This document shows positions 17,897-26,295 of a stretch of 64,000 nucleotides of DNA, piece by piece. Made by a program: the position numbers and the translations under genes. The notes under the pieces were generated by a model that saw nothing but the letters and a program-made list of their open reading frames with translations, did not search any database and was not told the origin of the DNA. This stretch comes from an uncultured Reyranella sp. (GTDB lineage: Bacteria > Pseudomonadota > Alphaproteobacteria > Reyranellales > Reyranellaceae), in the NCBI RefSeq assembly GCF_945957355.1, contig NZ_CAMFKM010000011.1, positions 62,001 through 126,000 of the forward strand, written 5' to 3'. How positions within the stretch are numbered: position 1 is the first letter of the stretch; every line of letters begins with the position of its first letter.

Positions 17897-18229
17897 TCAG
17901 CGCTTCCCCACCTTCACCGCCGTAAGCGACTCGTCGCCGGGCTGTACGGGGGTCGCTTCGATGAACGATACGGGATCGGAACCCGGGAAGCTGTCTTTGA
18001 GTGCGGCGTCGAGTTTCTTGTCCATTTTCTCGCTTAGCGAAGTCGGCTTTGTGCCAGCGGTATCCGCCGTCTTTTCGCGCCCAATGCGTTGTTCCAGCGC
18101 CAGCAACTCCTGCTCCATCATCTTGAGATCCGACACTTCGCGTTGCGATGTCCCACTGACCTTGCTTGCACTTGCGATCTTTGCCTTGAGGTCGTCGCGC
18201 TCCTGCATGAGCTGTTCGGTCTTTGTCAT
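17897..18229 (-). CDS. Unknown 110-aa coiled-coil protein
   Basis: ATG 18229 with GGAG upstream (MTKTEQLMQERDDLKAKIAS). The N-terminal half is an alpha-helical coiled coil (LKMMEQELLALEQRIGREK). The C-terminal half has the segment LSEKMDKKLDAALKDSFPGSDPVSFIEATPV, which I have seen as a conserved tail in small proteobacterial proteins of unknown function. There is no signal peptide. Convergent with the FkbM gene (3 bp apart) and divergent from the EF-hand gene. Confidence 0.65.
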   Translation of the reverse strand: MTKTEQLMQERDDLKAKIASASKVSGTSQREVSDLKMMEQELLALEQRIGREKTADTAGTKPTSLSEKMDKKLDAALKDSFPGSDPVSFIEATPVQPGDESLTAVKVGKR

Positions 18230-18390
18230 GGAATTCTCCGGGCTGATGTTTCGGTCCTGAGCCCAACGCGCTGCGTCCGGTCGAAGTTCCAATCGAAGCC
18301 GAACGTTCGCTGGCGCACCGGAACCATTTGCGTACGGCCCGTTGAAGCGCCGGCTGGCTTGATCAGCTCCCAATCAAAGGAACTAGGAAA

Positions 18391-18849
18391 ATGAAGAAGA
18401 TGTTTGCCCTCGCGGCAATCGCCGTTTGTGTTGCCGGCACTCCTGCCTTCGCCGCCACGGACGCTGAGTGCCAGGACATGTGGAAGAAGGCGGATGCCAA
18501 CAGCGACGGCAACGTTTCCGGCGGTGAGGCCATCCGCTACATGTCGTTCATGCGGGTCGCCGGCATGACGGTCGCAACGGAAGGTACGATCACACGGGCC
18601 GAGTTCATGAATGCCTGCAAGGCGGACGCCTACAAAGCGAAGAAGGCTGATGTCGGTGCGCCCCTGAAGGGCTCCAATTCCTTCACAGAAGCCCAAGCCA
18701 AAGATCGCATCATCGCACAGGGCATGGACGGCGTGAGCGAGCTCAAGAAGGACGACGACGGGATTTGGCGGGGCACGGCCCAGCACGGTGGCAAGCCGGT
18801 CCAGGTCGCCGTGGACTACAAGGGCAATGTCGTCACGGCCAACCAGTAA
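18391..18849 (+). CDS. Exported EF-hand protein
   Basis: 152 aa with a cleavable signal peptide (MKKMFALAAIAVCVAGTPAFA). A canonical calcium-binding EF-hand loop runs from D35 to E46 (D35-x-N37-x-D39-G40-x-V42-x-x-x-E46). A second acidic segment (TEGTITRAEFMNAC) may be a degenerate hand. The C-terminal part (AKDRIIAQGMDGVSELKKDDDGIWRG...GKPVQVAVDYKGNVVT) resembles a PepSY-like beta unit. It is probably a periplasmic calcium-binding stress protein, 19 bp before the next gene. Confidence 0.75.
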   Translation: MKKMFALAAIAVCVAGTPAFAATDAECQDMWKKADANSDGNVSGGEAIRYMSFMRVAGMTVATEGTITRAEFMNACKADAYKAKKADVGAPLKGSNSFTEAQAKDRIIAQGMDGVSELKKDDDGIWRGTAQHGGKPVQVAVDYKGNVVTANQ

Positions 18850-18868
18850 CCGCAAGGAGAACAGGAAC

Positions 18869-19456
18869 ATGAAGACCGTGAGCCGAGCCTACGACAGCTA
18901 CGCCCAGGCCCGTGCGGCCGTCGACGCCGTGGAGCGTGCGGGCGTGCCCAGCAGCGACGTCAGCATCGTCGCCAACAAGTATGTCAGCGCCGAATACGCC
19001 GATGTGGACGACGTGAACAAGACCGCGGCCGGAGCCGGCATCGGCGGCGCGGTCGGAGCGGGCGCCGGATTGCTGGCGGGTCTCGGCCTTTTGGCGATTC
19101 CGGGACTCGGCCCGGTGGTGGCAGCGGGATGGCTTGCGTCGACGGCCGCCGTTGCCGCGGGCGGTGCGGCTGCGGGTGGAATCGTGGGAGCGCTCGCCGA
19201 TGCCGGTACCGACCGCGAGCATGCGGAGGTCTATTCGGAAGCCGTGCGGCGTGGCGGAACACTCGTCACCGCGCGTGTGCCTGACAAGGATGCGGCGCAT
19301 ATCGAGGCAATCCTTGCCGCATCGAGGCCCATCGATCCGGTGGCGCGCGGCGCGGAGTATCGCGCTGCGGGCTGGAAGAGCTTCGATCCCAAGGCCCCTC
19401 CATATCGTCCGAGCCAGGCTGAGATCGACCGCATGCGTGCGAACTGGCCGGGCTGA
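18869..19456 (+). CDS. Stress-induced glycine-zipper protein (YflT-like N-terminus)
   Basis: 195 aa from ATG 18869 (AAGGAGAACAGG upstream). The N-terminal 40 residues (TVSRAYDSYAQARAAVDAVERAGVP) look like the heat/general-stress YflT-type domain. A long Gly/Ala-rich hydrophobic region follows (AGIGGAVGAGAGLLAGLGLL...AAGGIVGALADAG), typical of glycine-zipper membrane association. The C-terminal REHAEVYSEAVRRGGTLVTARVPD repeats the domain's pattern. It ends in a strong terminator, so it closes the transcript with the EF-hand gene. Confidence 0.75.
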   Translation: MKTVSRAYDSYAQARAAVDAVERAGVPSSDVSIVANKYVSAEYADVDDVNKTAAGAGIGGAVGAGAGLLAGLGLLAIPGLGPVVAAGWLASTAAVAAGGAAAGGIVGALADAGTDREHAEVYSEAVRRGGTLVTARVPDKDAAHIEAILAASRPIDPVARGAEYRAAGWKSFDPKAPPYRPSQAEIDRMRANWPG

Positions 19457-19479
19457 GCCGGCGCCAAAGCCTGAAGAAG

Positions 19480-19508
19480 AAAGGGGCCCCTCATAGGGCC
19501 CCTTTTTC
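19480..19508 (+). terminator. Rho-independent terminator
   Basis: Perfect 10-bp stem AAAGGGGCCC / GGGCCCCTTT with a 6-nt loop (CTCATA), followed by further Ts. It lies 24 bp after the stress-protein stop, an intrinsic terminator for the plus-strand transcript. Confidence 0.85.
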
Positions 19509-19595
19509 TGTTACATTTTTGCCACCGGTAGGGTGCGGTCACGCAACAACCACAGCTCCCGGGAGTTGACTCTCCAAGAGGAAGGAGAGTGAAGC

Positions 19596-19865
19596 ATGGA
19601 AACGGCACGCACACTTCTCGACGATCTCACCAAGTATTTCGTGGGCCCGACAGATCCACGCGAACGTCTGGATGTTCTGGACCGCGACCGGCTGGGCGCC
19701 GAAGCCGAGATTCGCGCGGTTCTGGATAAGCTTGCGGCCAAGTACGCCGTCGCCGACGACGATGTCGATGACGCGATGGTCAGCGTCGGTCTCGCCATCG
19801 GTGATATGACTTACGAGCGCGAGATCGAATATCTCGAGGAGATCGACGTCACGCCGCCGGTCTAG
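19596..19865 (+). CDS. Unknown acidic 89-aa protein
   Basis: ATG 19596 preceded by AAGGAGAG. It is acidic and helical (TLLDDLTKYFVGPTDPRERL ... VADDDVDDAMVSVGLAIGD), ending TPPV. I know of no family. It is convergent with leuC, whose stop is only 7 bp away. No signal peptide or cysteine is present. Confidence 0.6.
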   Translation: METARTLLDDLTKYFVGPTDPRERLDVLDRDRLGAEAEIRAVLDKLAAKYAVADDDVDDAMVSVGLAIGDMTYEREIEYLEEIDVTPPV

Positions 19866-19871
19866 ACATGT

Positions 19872-21284
19872 TCACGCCAGCTCCCGCACATCAACCAAGG
19901 CGCCCATTACCGCAGCGGCCGACGCCATGGCGGGAGAGACGAGGTGGGTACGGGCCGCCGCTCCTTGGCGTCCCTCGAAGTTTCGGTTCGCCGTGCTGGC
20001 GCAGCGTTGTCCTGGCAACAGCCGGTCCGGGTTCATGGCAAGGCACATCGAGCAGCCAGGCTCGCGCCATTCAAAGCCCGCTTCGATGAGCACGCGGTCG
20101 AGCCCCTCTTCTTCCGCCTGCCGTTTCACGAGCCCGGATCCAGGAACGACAAGCGCCCGCACGCCGGGCGCCACCTTGCGGCCGCGTAGCACGCTGGCGG
20201 CGGCGCGGATGTCCTCCAGGCGGCCGTTGCTGCAGGAGCCGATGAAGACGGCATCGACCTTCAAGCCGGCGAGCTTCTGCCCCGATATCAGTCCCATGCA
20301 GTCGAGCATGTGCCGGCGTTGGGCCCGGCGCTGGAGATCGGGCTCGTCGTTCGGATTGGGCACGACGCCGGTGATCGCCAGCGCTGTCTCGGGGTTGGTC
20401 CCCCAAGTCACCATCGGGGCGATTTGTGTCGCGTCGATCATCGTTACCCGGTCCCACGATACGCCGGCATCGGAGGGCAGCGTACGCCACCATTGGATGG
20501 CCTGGTCGAGCGCGTCCCCTTCGGGCGCCCGCTCGCGGCCCCGCACATAGGCGAAGGTCGCTTCGTCGGGCGCGATCAGGCTCGCGCGAGCCCCCATCTC
20601 GACCGCCATGTTGCTCACCGTCATACGGCCGGCCATGTCGAGCGACGCAATCGTGTCTCCGCAGAATTCGATCGTGTGGCCGTTACCGCCTGCCGCGCCG
20701 ACCTGTCCGACGATCGCGAGCGCCAGGTCCTTGGCCGAGGTGCCGAAGGGAAGGCCGCCCGTCGCCTCGACCTTCATGTTGCGCGCCTTCTCTTGCACGA
20801 GCGTCTGCGTAGCCAGTACCTGTTCGACCTCCGATGCGCCAACGCCGAAGGCGAGCGCGCCCAAGGCCCCGTGCGTGGAGGCATGAGAATCGCCACTCAC
20901 GATGGTCTGTCCCGGCAATGAGAAGCCGAGCTCGGGCCCGATCACGTGGACGATGCCCTGGCGTTCGTCGAGCAACGGTATGTAGGGCACGCCGAACGAC
21001 GCGACATTGGCTTCCAGCGCGGCGACCTGCGCCCGCGAGTTCGGCTCCGTGATACCGTTGCGTCGGCCTTCGGTGGGGACATTGTGATCGACGACGGCAA
21101 GCGTCGCGGCGGGCCGCCGCACCGGACGCCCGGCGCGCCGCAACCCGTCGAAGGCCTGCGGGCTGTGCACCTCGTCGAGCAGGTGTCGGTCTACATAGAG
21201 CACGCATGTCCGCCCGCCCAGCCGCTCGACGACATGTGCGTCCCAAATCTTGTCGTAGAGGGTGCGTGGATACGGCGCCGTCAT
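19872..21284 (-). CDS. leuC: 3-isopropylmalate dehydratase large subunit (LeuC-like)
   Basis: 470 aa, the usual LeuC length. It catalyses, with LeuD, the isomerisation of 2- to 3-isopropylmalate in leucine synthesis. The [4Fe-4S] ligands are C351 (FIGSCSNGR), C411 and C414 (PGCSMCLAMNPD), and the family motifs VDHNVPT, SGDSHASTHGALG and GRTCVLYVDRHLLDEV are present. No leuD lies on either side: downstream is the convergent small gene and upstream is the phage terminase, divergently placed 80 bp away. It may be a second LeuC-type paralogue acting on another hydroxy-acid; a citraconate or homoaconitate role cannot be excluded. Confidence 0.9.
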   Translation of the reverse strand: MTAPYPRTLYDKIWDAHVVERLGGRTCVLYVDRHLLDEVHSPQAFDGLRRAGRPVRRPAATLAVVDHNVPTEGRRNGITEPNSRAQVAALEANVASFGVPYIPLLDERQGIVHVIGPELGFSLPGQTIVSGDSHASTHGALGALAFGVGASEVEQVLATQTLVQEKARNMKVEATGGLPFGTSAKDLALAIVGQVGAAGGNGHTIEFCGDTIASLDMAGRMTVSNMAVEMGARASLIAPDEATFAYVRGRERAPEGDALDQAIQWWRTLPSDAGVSWDRVTMIDATQIAPMVTWGTNPETALAITGVVPNPNDEPDLQRRAQRRHMLDCMGLISGQKLAGLKVDAVFIGSCSNGRLEDIRAAASVLRGRKVAPGVRALVVPGSGLVKRQAEEEGLDRVLIEAGFEWREPGCSMCLAMNPDRLLPGQRCASTANRNFEGRQGAAARTHLVSPAMASAAAVMGALVDVRELA

Positions 21285-21364
21285 GATCTGTCCTGCGATG
21301 GGGGAACTTGGAGGATGTGCTTTCTCCTTGCAAACGCAGAGTCCGGTCCATCAGGACCCAAATC

Positions 21365-22906
21365 GTGGCCAACGTTCCGGACTCCCCATCCTTCTCGCAG
21401 GCCACCGCCCTCGATCCCCTGGCTGTCGAGATCGGGACCTATGCGCACGATCCGCTTGGTTTCGTGCTGTTCGCCTTCCCGTGGGGCGAGGCGGGGACGG
21501 TGCTGGCGAAGGACGCGGGCCCCGAGCTGTGGCAGCGCGAGGTGCTTCAGGAGATCGGGCGGTCCCTCGATAGCGCCTCCGCCGCGATCCGCGTCGCCGT
21601 GGCCTCGGGCCATGGCGTCGGCAAGTCGGCACTGGTCGCGTGGATCATCGTCTGGGCGCTCGCAACCTTCCGTGACACGCGTGGGGTCGTGACGGCCAAT
21701 ACGGCGACGCAGCTCAAGACCAAGACCTGGCCCGAACTCACCAAGTGGCTGCGGCTCGCCGTTTGCGCTGACTGGTTCGAGATCGCGGCCACATCCATCG
21801 CCAGCGTCGAGCCGGCGCACGAGCGGACCTGGCGCATCGACGCGGTGCCCTGGAGCCTGCGCAGCACTGAGGCCTTCGCCGGCCTGCACAATCAGGGCCG
21901 GCGCCTGTTCGTCGCCTTCGACGAGGCCTCGGCCATTCCCGATCCGGTCTGGGAAACGATAGAGGGGGCGCTGACCGACCGTGGCACCGAGATCCTGTGG
22001 CTGGCAACCGGCAATCCGACGCGCAACACCGGGCGTTTCCGTGAATGTTTCGGCCGCTTCCGGCATCGCTGGCAGCGCCATCAGGTCGACGGCCGTAGGG
22101 TATCGCTCACCGACAAGAACGAGATCGCCCGCTGGGCCGCCGATTATGGGGATGACAGCGACTTCTTTCGCGTCCGCGTGAAGGGCGAGTTCCCGAGGGG
22201 AGGGGCCATGCAGTTCATCGACGGCGAGACGGTGGAGGAGGCGGTCCGCCGCCCGGCCGAGAGCCATCTACGCCAGCCGCTGGTGATGGGCGTCGATTGC
22301 GCTCGGGGCGGCGACGACCAGAGCACGATCTGGTTCCGTCGTGGCCACGACGCGCGCTCGGTACCCGCGATCAAGCTGCGCGTGGGAGACCTAATGGTCC
22401 TGTCGGGCAAGGTGGCGGAGCTGGCGCTGCGGTATCGCGCGGCCGCCGTGTTCATAGACGAGGGCGGTATCGGCGCCGGTGTCGTCGACCGCGTGCGCCA
22501 GATGCTGGCGGGCCATCTCGTCGTCGGCGTCAATTTCGGTGGTCGCGCCGATCGCTATACCCTGGGCGACGGCATGCCACTCACTGCCAACAAGGCCGCC
22601 GAAATGTGGGCGTCGATGCGGGCGTGGCTGAAGACCGGTGCCATCCCCGACGATCCCGAACTGCTGGCCGAACTCACGGGGCGCGAATATGGCTTCAACC
22701 TGCACAACGCGATCCGGCTCGAGAAGAAGGAAGACATGAAAAAGCGCGGCCTGGCCTCGCCCGACAATGCCGACGGCCTGGCGCTCACCTTCGCCTATCC
22801 AGTCGCCGACCTGCCGGGAGAGACGAAATTCGAGTCGGGCGGGGCGCTGCCGGCACTTCGCGCCGTGTCGGTCGAATCCGACTACGATCCGCTTGTGGGG
22901 GCTTGA
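21365..22906 (+). CDS. Phage terminase large subunit
   Basis: 513 aa from GTG 21365 (AGGA eight bases upstream); a TTG at 21308 would add 19 unlikely residues. The packaging ATPase motif is seen as Walker A G82-HGVGKS88, a Walker B LFVAFDEAS, and the C-terminal nuclease domain VMGVDCARGGDDQSTI. It would cut and pump DNA into proheads. No small-subunit gene precedes it. It is divergent from leuC and is the first gene of the virion cassette. Confidence 0.9.
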   Translation: MANVPDSPSFSQATALDPLAVEIGTYAHDPLGFVLFAFPWGEAGTVLAKDAGPELWQREVLQEIGRSLDSASAAIRVAVASGHGVGKSALVAWIIVWALATFRDTRGVVTANTATQLKTKTWPELTKWLRLAVCADWFEIAATSIASVEPAHERTWRIDAVPWSLRSTEAFAGLHNQGRRLFVAFDEASAIPDPVWETIEGALTDRGTEILWLATGNPTRNTGRFRECFGRFRHRWQRHQVDGRRVSLTDKNEIARWAADYGDDSDFFRVRVKGEFPRGGAMQFIDGETVEEAVRRPAESHLRQPLVMGVDCARGGDDQSTIWFRRGHDARSVPAIKLRVGDLMVLSGKVAELALRYRAAAVFIDEGGIGAGVVDRVRQMLAGHLVVGVNFGGRADRYTLGDGMPLTANKAAEMWASMRAWLKTGAIPDDPELLAELTGREYGFNLHNAIRLEKKEDMKKRGLASPDNADGLALTFAYPVADLPGETKFESGGALPALRAVSVESDYDPLVGA

Positions 22907-23011
22907 GTGCTGGACTCAGCGTCACTGCATTGTCATGGTCGCTGCAATCGCCCGCAGAGGCGATCTGGGAGGCATCCTGGGTGACGGCTGACCAGCCGGC
23001 TCGATGTCTGG

Positions 23012-23053
23012 AGGCCCGCCCTCTCCCGTTCCGGGGAGAGGGTGGGCCTTTTC
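23012..23053 (+). terminator. Strong hairpin after the terminase gene
   Basis: Near-perfect stem of about 16 bp between AGGCCCGCCCTCTCCC (23012-23027) and GGGGAGAGGGTGGGCCT (23034-23050), followed by TTTT on the plus strand. It reads as a terminator 106 bp after the terminase; the CTCTCCC/GGGAGAGGG core also resembles dispersed REP-type palindromes. Confidence 0.6.
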
Positions 23054-23092
23054 ACATGGGCGAGCCGCAGGCGTCGGCGATGGCCGGGGCGA

Positions 23093-23188
23093 TCATCGTC
23101 GCGAAGGTCTGGGATACGCGGGCCACGGGGCGCAGGCGATGCCGAGCGCCAGCAGCGCGCCGATGTGGCGGGCGAGCCAGGCTTTCAT
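23093..23188 (-). CDS. Possible very small antisense-strand protein (31 aa)
   Basis: MKAWLARHIGALLALGIACAP then YPRPSRR, from ATG 23188. It starts within the stop of the upstream minus-strand ORF (ATGA overlap), and its N-terminus looks like a signal peptide or membrane segment. A single frameshift would join it to a further open stretch ending ADACGSPM at 23056. It may be a small moron gene, a broken gene, or chance. Confidence 0.3.
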   Translation of the reverse strand: MKAWLARHIGALLALGIACAPWPAYPRPSRR

Positions 23189-23370
23189 GCGGTGCGGAGG
23201 ATGGAGGCGCCGGGCTCTTCCGGCACGCTGCCGCCGCCGGTGCGTGCCCACGTACGCCACTGGGGCTGCGACGAGCGCGTACGGCCGTCGCCCGAAGCCG
23301 CTTCGTCTGACGCTCCTTCAAGAAGCAGCCAGCCGAAAATTGCCGCTTGCATCTTGGAAATCCGGTTCAT
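23185..23370 (-). CDS. Possible small minus-strand protein (61 aa)
   Basis: ATG 23370, MNRISKMQAAIFGWLLLEGAS, then a polar Gly/Ser/Arg-rich part. Its stop overlaps the next minus-strand start as ATGA. It lies against the direction of the phage cassette, between the terminase and the small gene at 23401. The ribosome site is weak and no family was recognised. Support is only the coupling and the absence of any better plus-strand frame in this gap. Confidence 0.3.
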   Translation of the reverse strand: MNRISKMQAAIFGWLLLEGASDEAASGDGRTRSSQPQWRTWARTGGGSVPEEPGASILRTA

Positions 23371-23400
23371 CAGTAACTCAAGGGCTCGCTCACAGGAGAG

Positions 23401-23646
23401 ATGCCCTTGGGAATTTTTGCTGGCGGACAGGCCGCTTATCCTCCGATGTCGCCGCCGGCCCTGCCGCCGGCACCGGATCCCGTCCCGTCGCTGGCCGATC
23501 CGTCGGTGCGCGAGGCGCGGGAGGCGCAGAAGAAGCGTGCGGCCGCCATGGCGGGCTACGCCTCCACGATCACCACCGGCGGGCTCGGTCTCACCGGTGC
23601 CGCGTCGACCACCGCCTCGCGCGGCAAGACGATACTGGGGGCCTGA
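23401..23646 (+). CDS. Small phage protein of unknown function
   Basis: 81 aa, MPLGIFAGGQAAYPPMSPPA, with AGGAG just before the ATG. It is Pro/Ala-rich at the start, has a short charged helix (VREAREAQKKRAAAMAGYAS), and ends in TTGGLGLTGAASTTASRGKTILGA. A small protein like this, with the final GKTxLGA, commonly precedes the portal gene in T7/BPP-1-like prophages. The function is unknown. The portal ATG follows 4 bp after its stop. Confidence 0.7.
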   Translation: MPLGIFAGGQAAYPPMSPPALPPAPDPVPSLADPSVREAREAQKKRAAAMAGYASTITTGGLGLTGAASTTASRGKTILGA

Positions 23647-23649
23647 GCG

Positions 23650-25323
23650 ATGGCCCACGATCCTGCCCTTCGCCGCCATCTCGACGCCCGCCTCAGCGTC
23701 CTGAAGCGCCAGCGCCAGTCCTGGGAGCCGGGCTGGCGCGAGCTATCGCGTTTCGTCAATCCGCGGCGTGGCCAGTTCTTCACGTCGCCCAACCAGGGCG
23801 GCCGCGGCGCGCAGGCCAATGCCGCCATCCTCGATCCCACGGCGCTCTTTGCGTTGCGCACCCTGGTGGCCGGGCTGATGTCGGGCGTCACCTCGCCGGC
23901 GCGCCCGTGGTTCCGCCTCTCGATTCCCGACCGTCGTGTGGCGTCACTCGCCCCGGTGAAGGTGTGGCTCGACGAGTGCGCCGAGCGCATGCGCATGGTG
24001 TTCAACGCCGGCAATCTCTATTCGGCCTTGCCGTCGATGTACGAGGAGCTTGGCCAGTTCGGTACCGGCTGTGCGATCGTCGAGTTCGACCGCGAGGACG
24101 TGATCCGCCTCTACACGCTGTCGACAGGCGAATACTGGCTGGGCCTCGACTGGCGCGGCCGGGTCGACACGCTGGCGCGCCGCTTCATGTACTCGTATCG
24201 CCAGATCGAGGAGCGCTGGCCTGGCCACGGCATTGCCGAGATCGCCGAGCGGGCGCGCGGCGACGAAGCCGATACCGAAATCGCGATCCTGCACATGATC
24301 GAGCCCAACACCGGCTTCGAGAAGGGCCGGCTCGACTCCGCGGGCAAGAAGTTCCGCTCGGTCTACTGGCGAGAGGGCGGTGGCCAGGCTGAAGGCGAGT
24401 TCATCCATTGCGGAGGCTATTCGCAATTCCCGGCGCTGACGCCCCGCTGGTCGCCGATCGGCAACGACGCCTACTCGAAGGGGCCTGGCCACGACGCGCT
24501 GCCCGACGTGAAGTCGCTGCAGATCCTGAAGAAGCGCGAGCACAACGCCGTCGACAAGCACGTGAACCCGCCGATGGGCGCGCATGTCAGCCTGCGCGGC
24601 TCGGCCTCGTCGGTGCTGCCCGGCGCCATCAACTACTTCACCACCCAGGAGAGGGGAGCGGGGATGTGGCCGCTCTACCAGACGGCTCCCGGCGCCATCG
24701 CCGAGGTCGAGCGTCTCGTTGCGCGGACCCAGGCCACAATCAAGTCGGCCTTCTTCGCGGACCTCTTCCTGATGCTCTCGGACATGGAAGGCGTGCAGCC
24801 GCGCAACCAGCTTGAGATCAGCGCGCGCCGCGAGGAGAAGATGCAGATGCTCGGGCCAGTGCTGGAGAACCTGCACGACGACCTGCTGCAGCCGCTGGTC
24901 CAGCGCACCTTCACGATCATGGCCGAAAACGGTCTCTTCACGAAGCCGCCGTCGGAGCTGCACGGCTATCCGCTCGATGTCGAGCTGATCTCGATCCTGG
25001 CGCAGGCGCAGAAGGCGGCTGACCTCGGCACGGTCGAGCGGCTCTGGGCCTTCGCCGGCAGTATCGCCGCCACCCGGCCCGAGGTGCTCGACAAGCTGAA
25101 CGCCGACGAGAGCATCGACGTCTACGCCGACAAGCTCGGCGCGCCGGCCGCCATCACCCTGGCCGACGACGTGGTGGCAGAGGGTCGGGCCGCGCGAGCG
25201 CTGCAGGCCCAGGCGGCGCAGGCGTTGCAGATGGCAGGCGCCGTCGCCAAGGGCGCCAAGACCTTGAGTGAGACCGAGGTCGGCGGTGGCCGCAATGCCC
25301 TTCAAACCGTACTGGGAGTCTAG
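23650..25323 (+). CDS. Portal (head-tail connector) protein, T7-like
   Basis: 557 aa, close to T7 gp8 in length. The head-to-tail connector family is recognised from the start (LDARLSVLKRQRQSWEPGWRELSRFVNPRRG), AILDPTALFALRTLVAGLMSGVTSPARPW, and the central SKGPGHDALPDVKSLQILKK with NPPMGAH. Twelve copies would form the ring at the capsid vertex through which DNA enters. It is translationally close to the genes on both sides; the next starts 3 bp after its stop. Confidence 0.9.
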   Translation: MAHDPALRRHLDARLSVLKRQRQSWEPGWRELSRFVNPRRGQFFTSPNQGGRGAQANAAILDPTALFALRTLVAGLMSGVTSPARPWFRLSIPDRRVASLAPVKVWLDECAERMRMVFNAGNLYSALPSMYEELGQFGTGCAIVEFDREDVIRLYTLSTGEYWLGLDWRGRVDTLARRFMYSYRQIEERWPGHGIAEIAERARGDEADTEIAILHMIEPNTGFEKGRLDSAGKKFRSVYWREGGGQAEGEFIHCGGYSQFPALTPRWSPIGNDAYSKGPGHDALPDVKSLQILKKREHNAVDKHVNPPMGAHVSLRGSASSVLPGAINYFTTQERGAGMWPLYQTAPGAIAEVERLVARTQATIKSAFFADLFLMLSDMEGVQPRNQLEISARREEKMQMLGPVLENLHDDLLQPLVQRTFTIMAENGLFTKPPSELHGYPLDVELISILAQAQKAADLGTVERLWAFAGSIAATRPEVLDKLNADESIDVYADKLGAPAAITLADDVVAEGRAARALQAQAAQALQMAGAVAKGAKTLSETEVGGGRNALQTVLGV

Positions 25324-25325
25324 CG

Positions 25326-25682
25326 ATGCACGATCCAAACGATGCGCGACAGGTCCGCGAAGCCGAGCGCCGGGATAAGCAGGCGCAGGAGCGCGTCGCC
25401 GACGATCTCTGCGCGGTCATGGCGACCGAGTTCGGCCGCCGCTTCGTGCACGGGCTGCTTGGCCTCTGTGACATCCGCAGCGACGGCTACGTGCCGGGCG
25501 GTCTCGAGGCCCAGCGTCACCAGGACTACCGGGCCGGGCGCCGCAGCATCGGCATCGAGCTGCTGGGCGAGCTCGAACGGCACGCGCCGGACATGACCGA
25601 GCTGATGAGTGCGGAAGCCCGCTTCAACGAGATCGAAACCGAATGGGCGGCCTGGGCCGCGGAGGAGCAGAACGATGGCTGA
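25326..25682 (+). CDS. Bbp19-like phage protein
   Basis: 118 aa. RQVREAERRDKQAQERVADDL is helical and charged, then MATEFGRRFVHGLLGLCDI and YRAGRRSIGIELLGELERH. The RRFVHxLLxxC pattern and position between portal and scaffold match the Bbp19-type family of BPP-1-like phages. Its role is unknown, possibly assembly. Its TGA overlaps the next gene, whose ATG is at 25675. Confidence 0.7.
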   Translation: MHDPNDARQVREAERRDKQAQERVADDLCAVMATEFGRRFVHGLLGLCDIRSDGYVPGGLEAQRHQDYRAGRRSIGIELLGELERHAPDMTELMSAEARFNEIETEWAAWAAEEQNDG

Positions 25683-26283
25683 CGCATTCGACCCGACGTC
25701 CCCAAAGCATGTCGTCGACGCGGAGGGATCTGGTCCCGCAAACTGGGCGGAGGCGCCGAGGACCGGGCCCGACAGCGTGCCGGCGGCGCCCGAAGACGGG
25801 GCGGAAGCGGCTGCCGACGCGCCGGCCGACTATTCCGGCCTTCGCCTTCCCGAAGGCTACCGCGCCGACGATCCGGTTTTCGGCGAAGCGATGAAGTTGT
25901 TCGGCGGTGAGAAGATCGCGCCGGAGACGGCGCAGAAGCTGATCGACTTCACCGTCGAGCGCGACAGGGAGATCGCGCGGGCGGTCAACGACCATGCCGC
26001 GTCTTCGTGGACGAAGCAGACGACCGAATGGCGCGCGACGTCCGAGAAGGAGTTCTCGCCCGAGGCGCTGGGCAATGCCCGCACCGCACTCGCCAAGGTC
26101 TTCGACCGCCAGACCATCGCCTACCTCGAAGGGCTGGGCTTCACCAACCATCCGGGGCTCATCCGCGGGATGGTGAAGGTTTCCCAGGCGATCAAGGACG
26201 ACTCGTTCGTGGGCGGCAATGCCGGCCGCGGGACCGGCGCGATGGATCCCAAGGCTCTCTATCCCAACTCCCAGCACAACTAG
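25675..26283 (+). CDS. Capsid scaffolding protein (probable)
   Basis: 202 aa from ATG 25675, eight bases inside the preceding gene. The N-terminus is acidic and Ala/Pro-rich; the centre has YSGLRLPEGYRADDPVFGEAM and a helical charged region (LIDFTVERDREIARAVNDHA...), typical of phage scaffolds that guide capsid assembly. It lies directly before the capsid gene, as T7 gene 9 precedes gene 10. Identification rests on position and composition more than on motif. Confidence 0.7.
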   Translation: MADAFDPTSPKHVVDAEGSGPANWAEAPRTGPDSVPAAPEDGAEAAADAPADYSGLRLPEGYRADDPVFGEAMKLFGGEKIAPETAQKLIDFTVERDREIARAVNDHAASSWTKQTTEWRATSEKEFSPEALGNARTALAKVFDRQTIAYLEGLGFTNHPGLIRGMVKVSQAIKDDSFVGGNAGRGTGAMDPKALYPNSQHN

Positions 26284-26295
26284 GAACCAAGCTCT

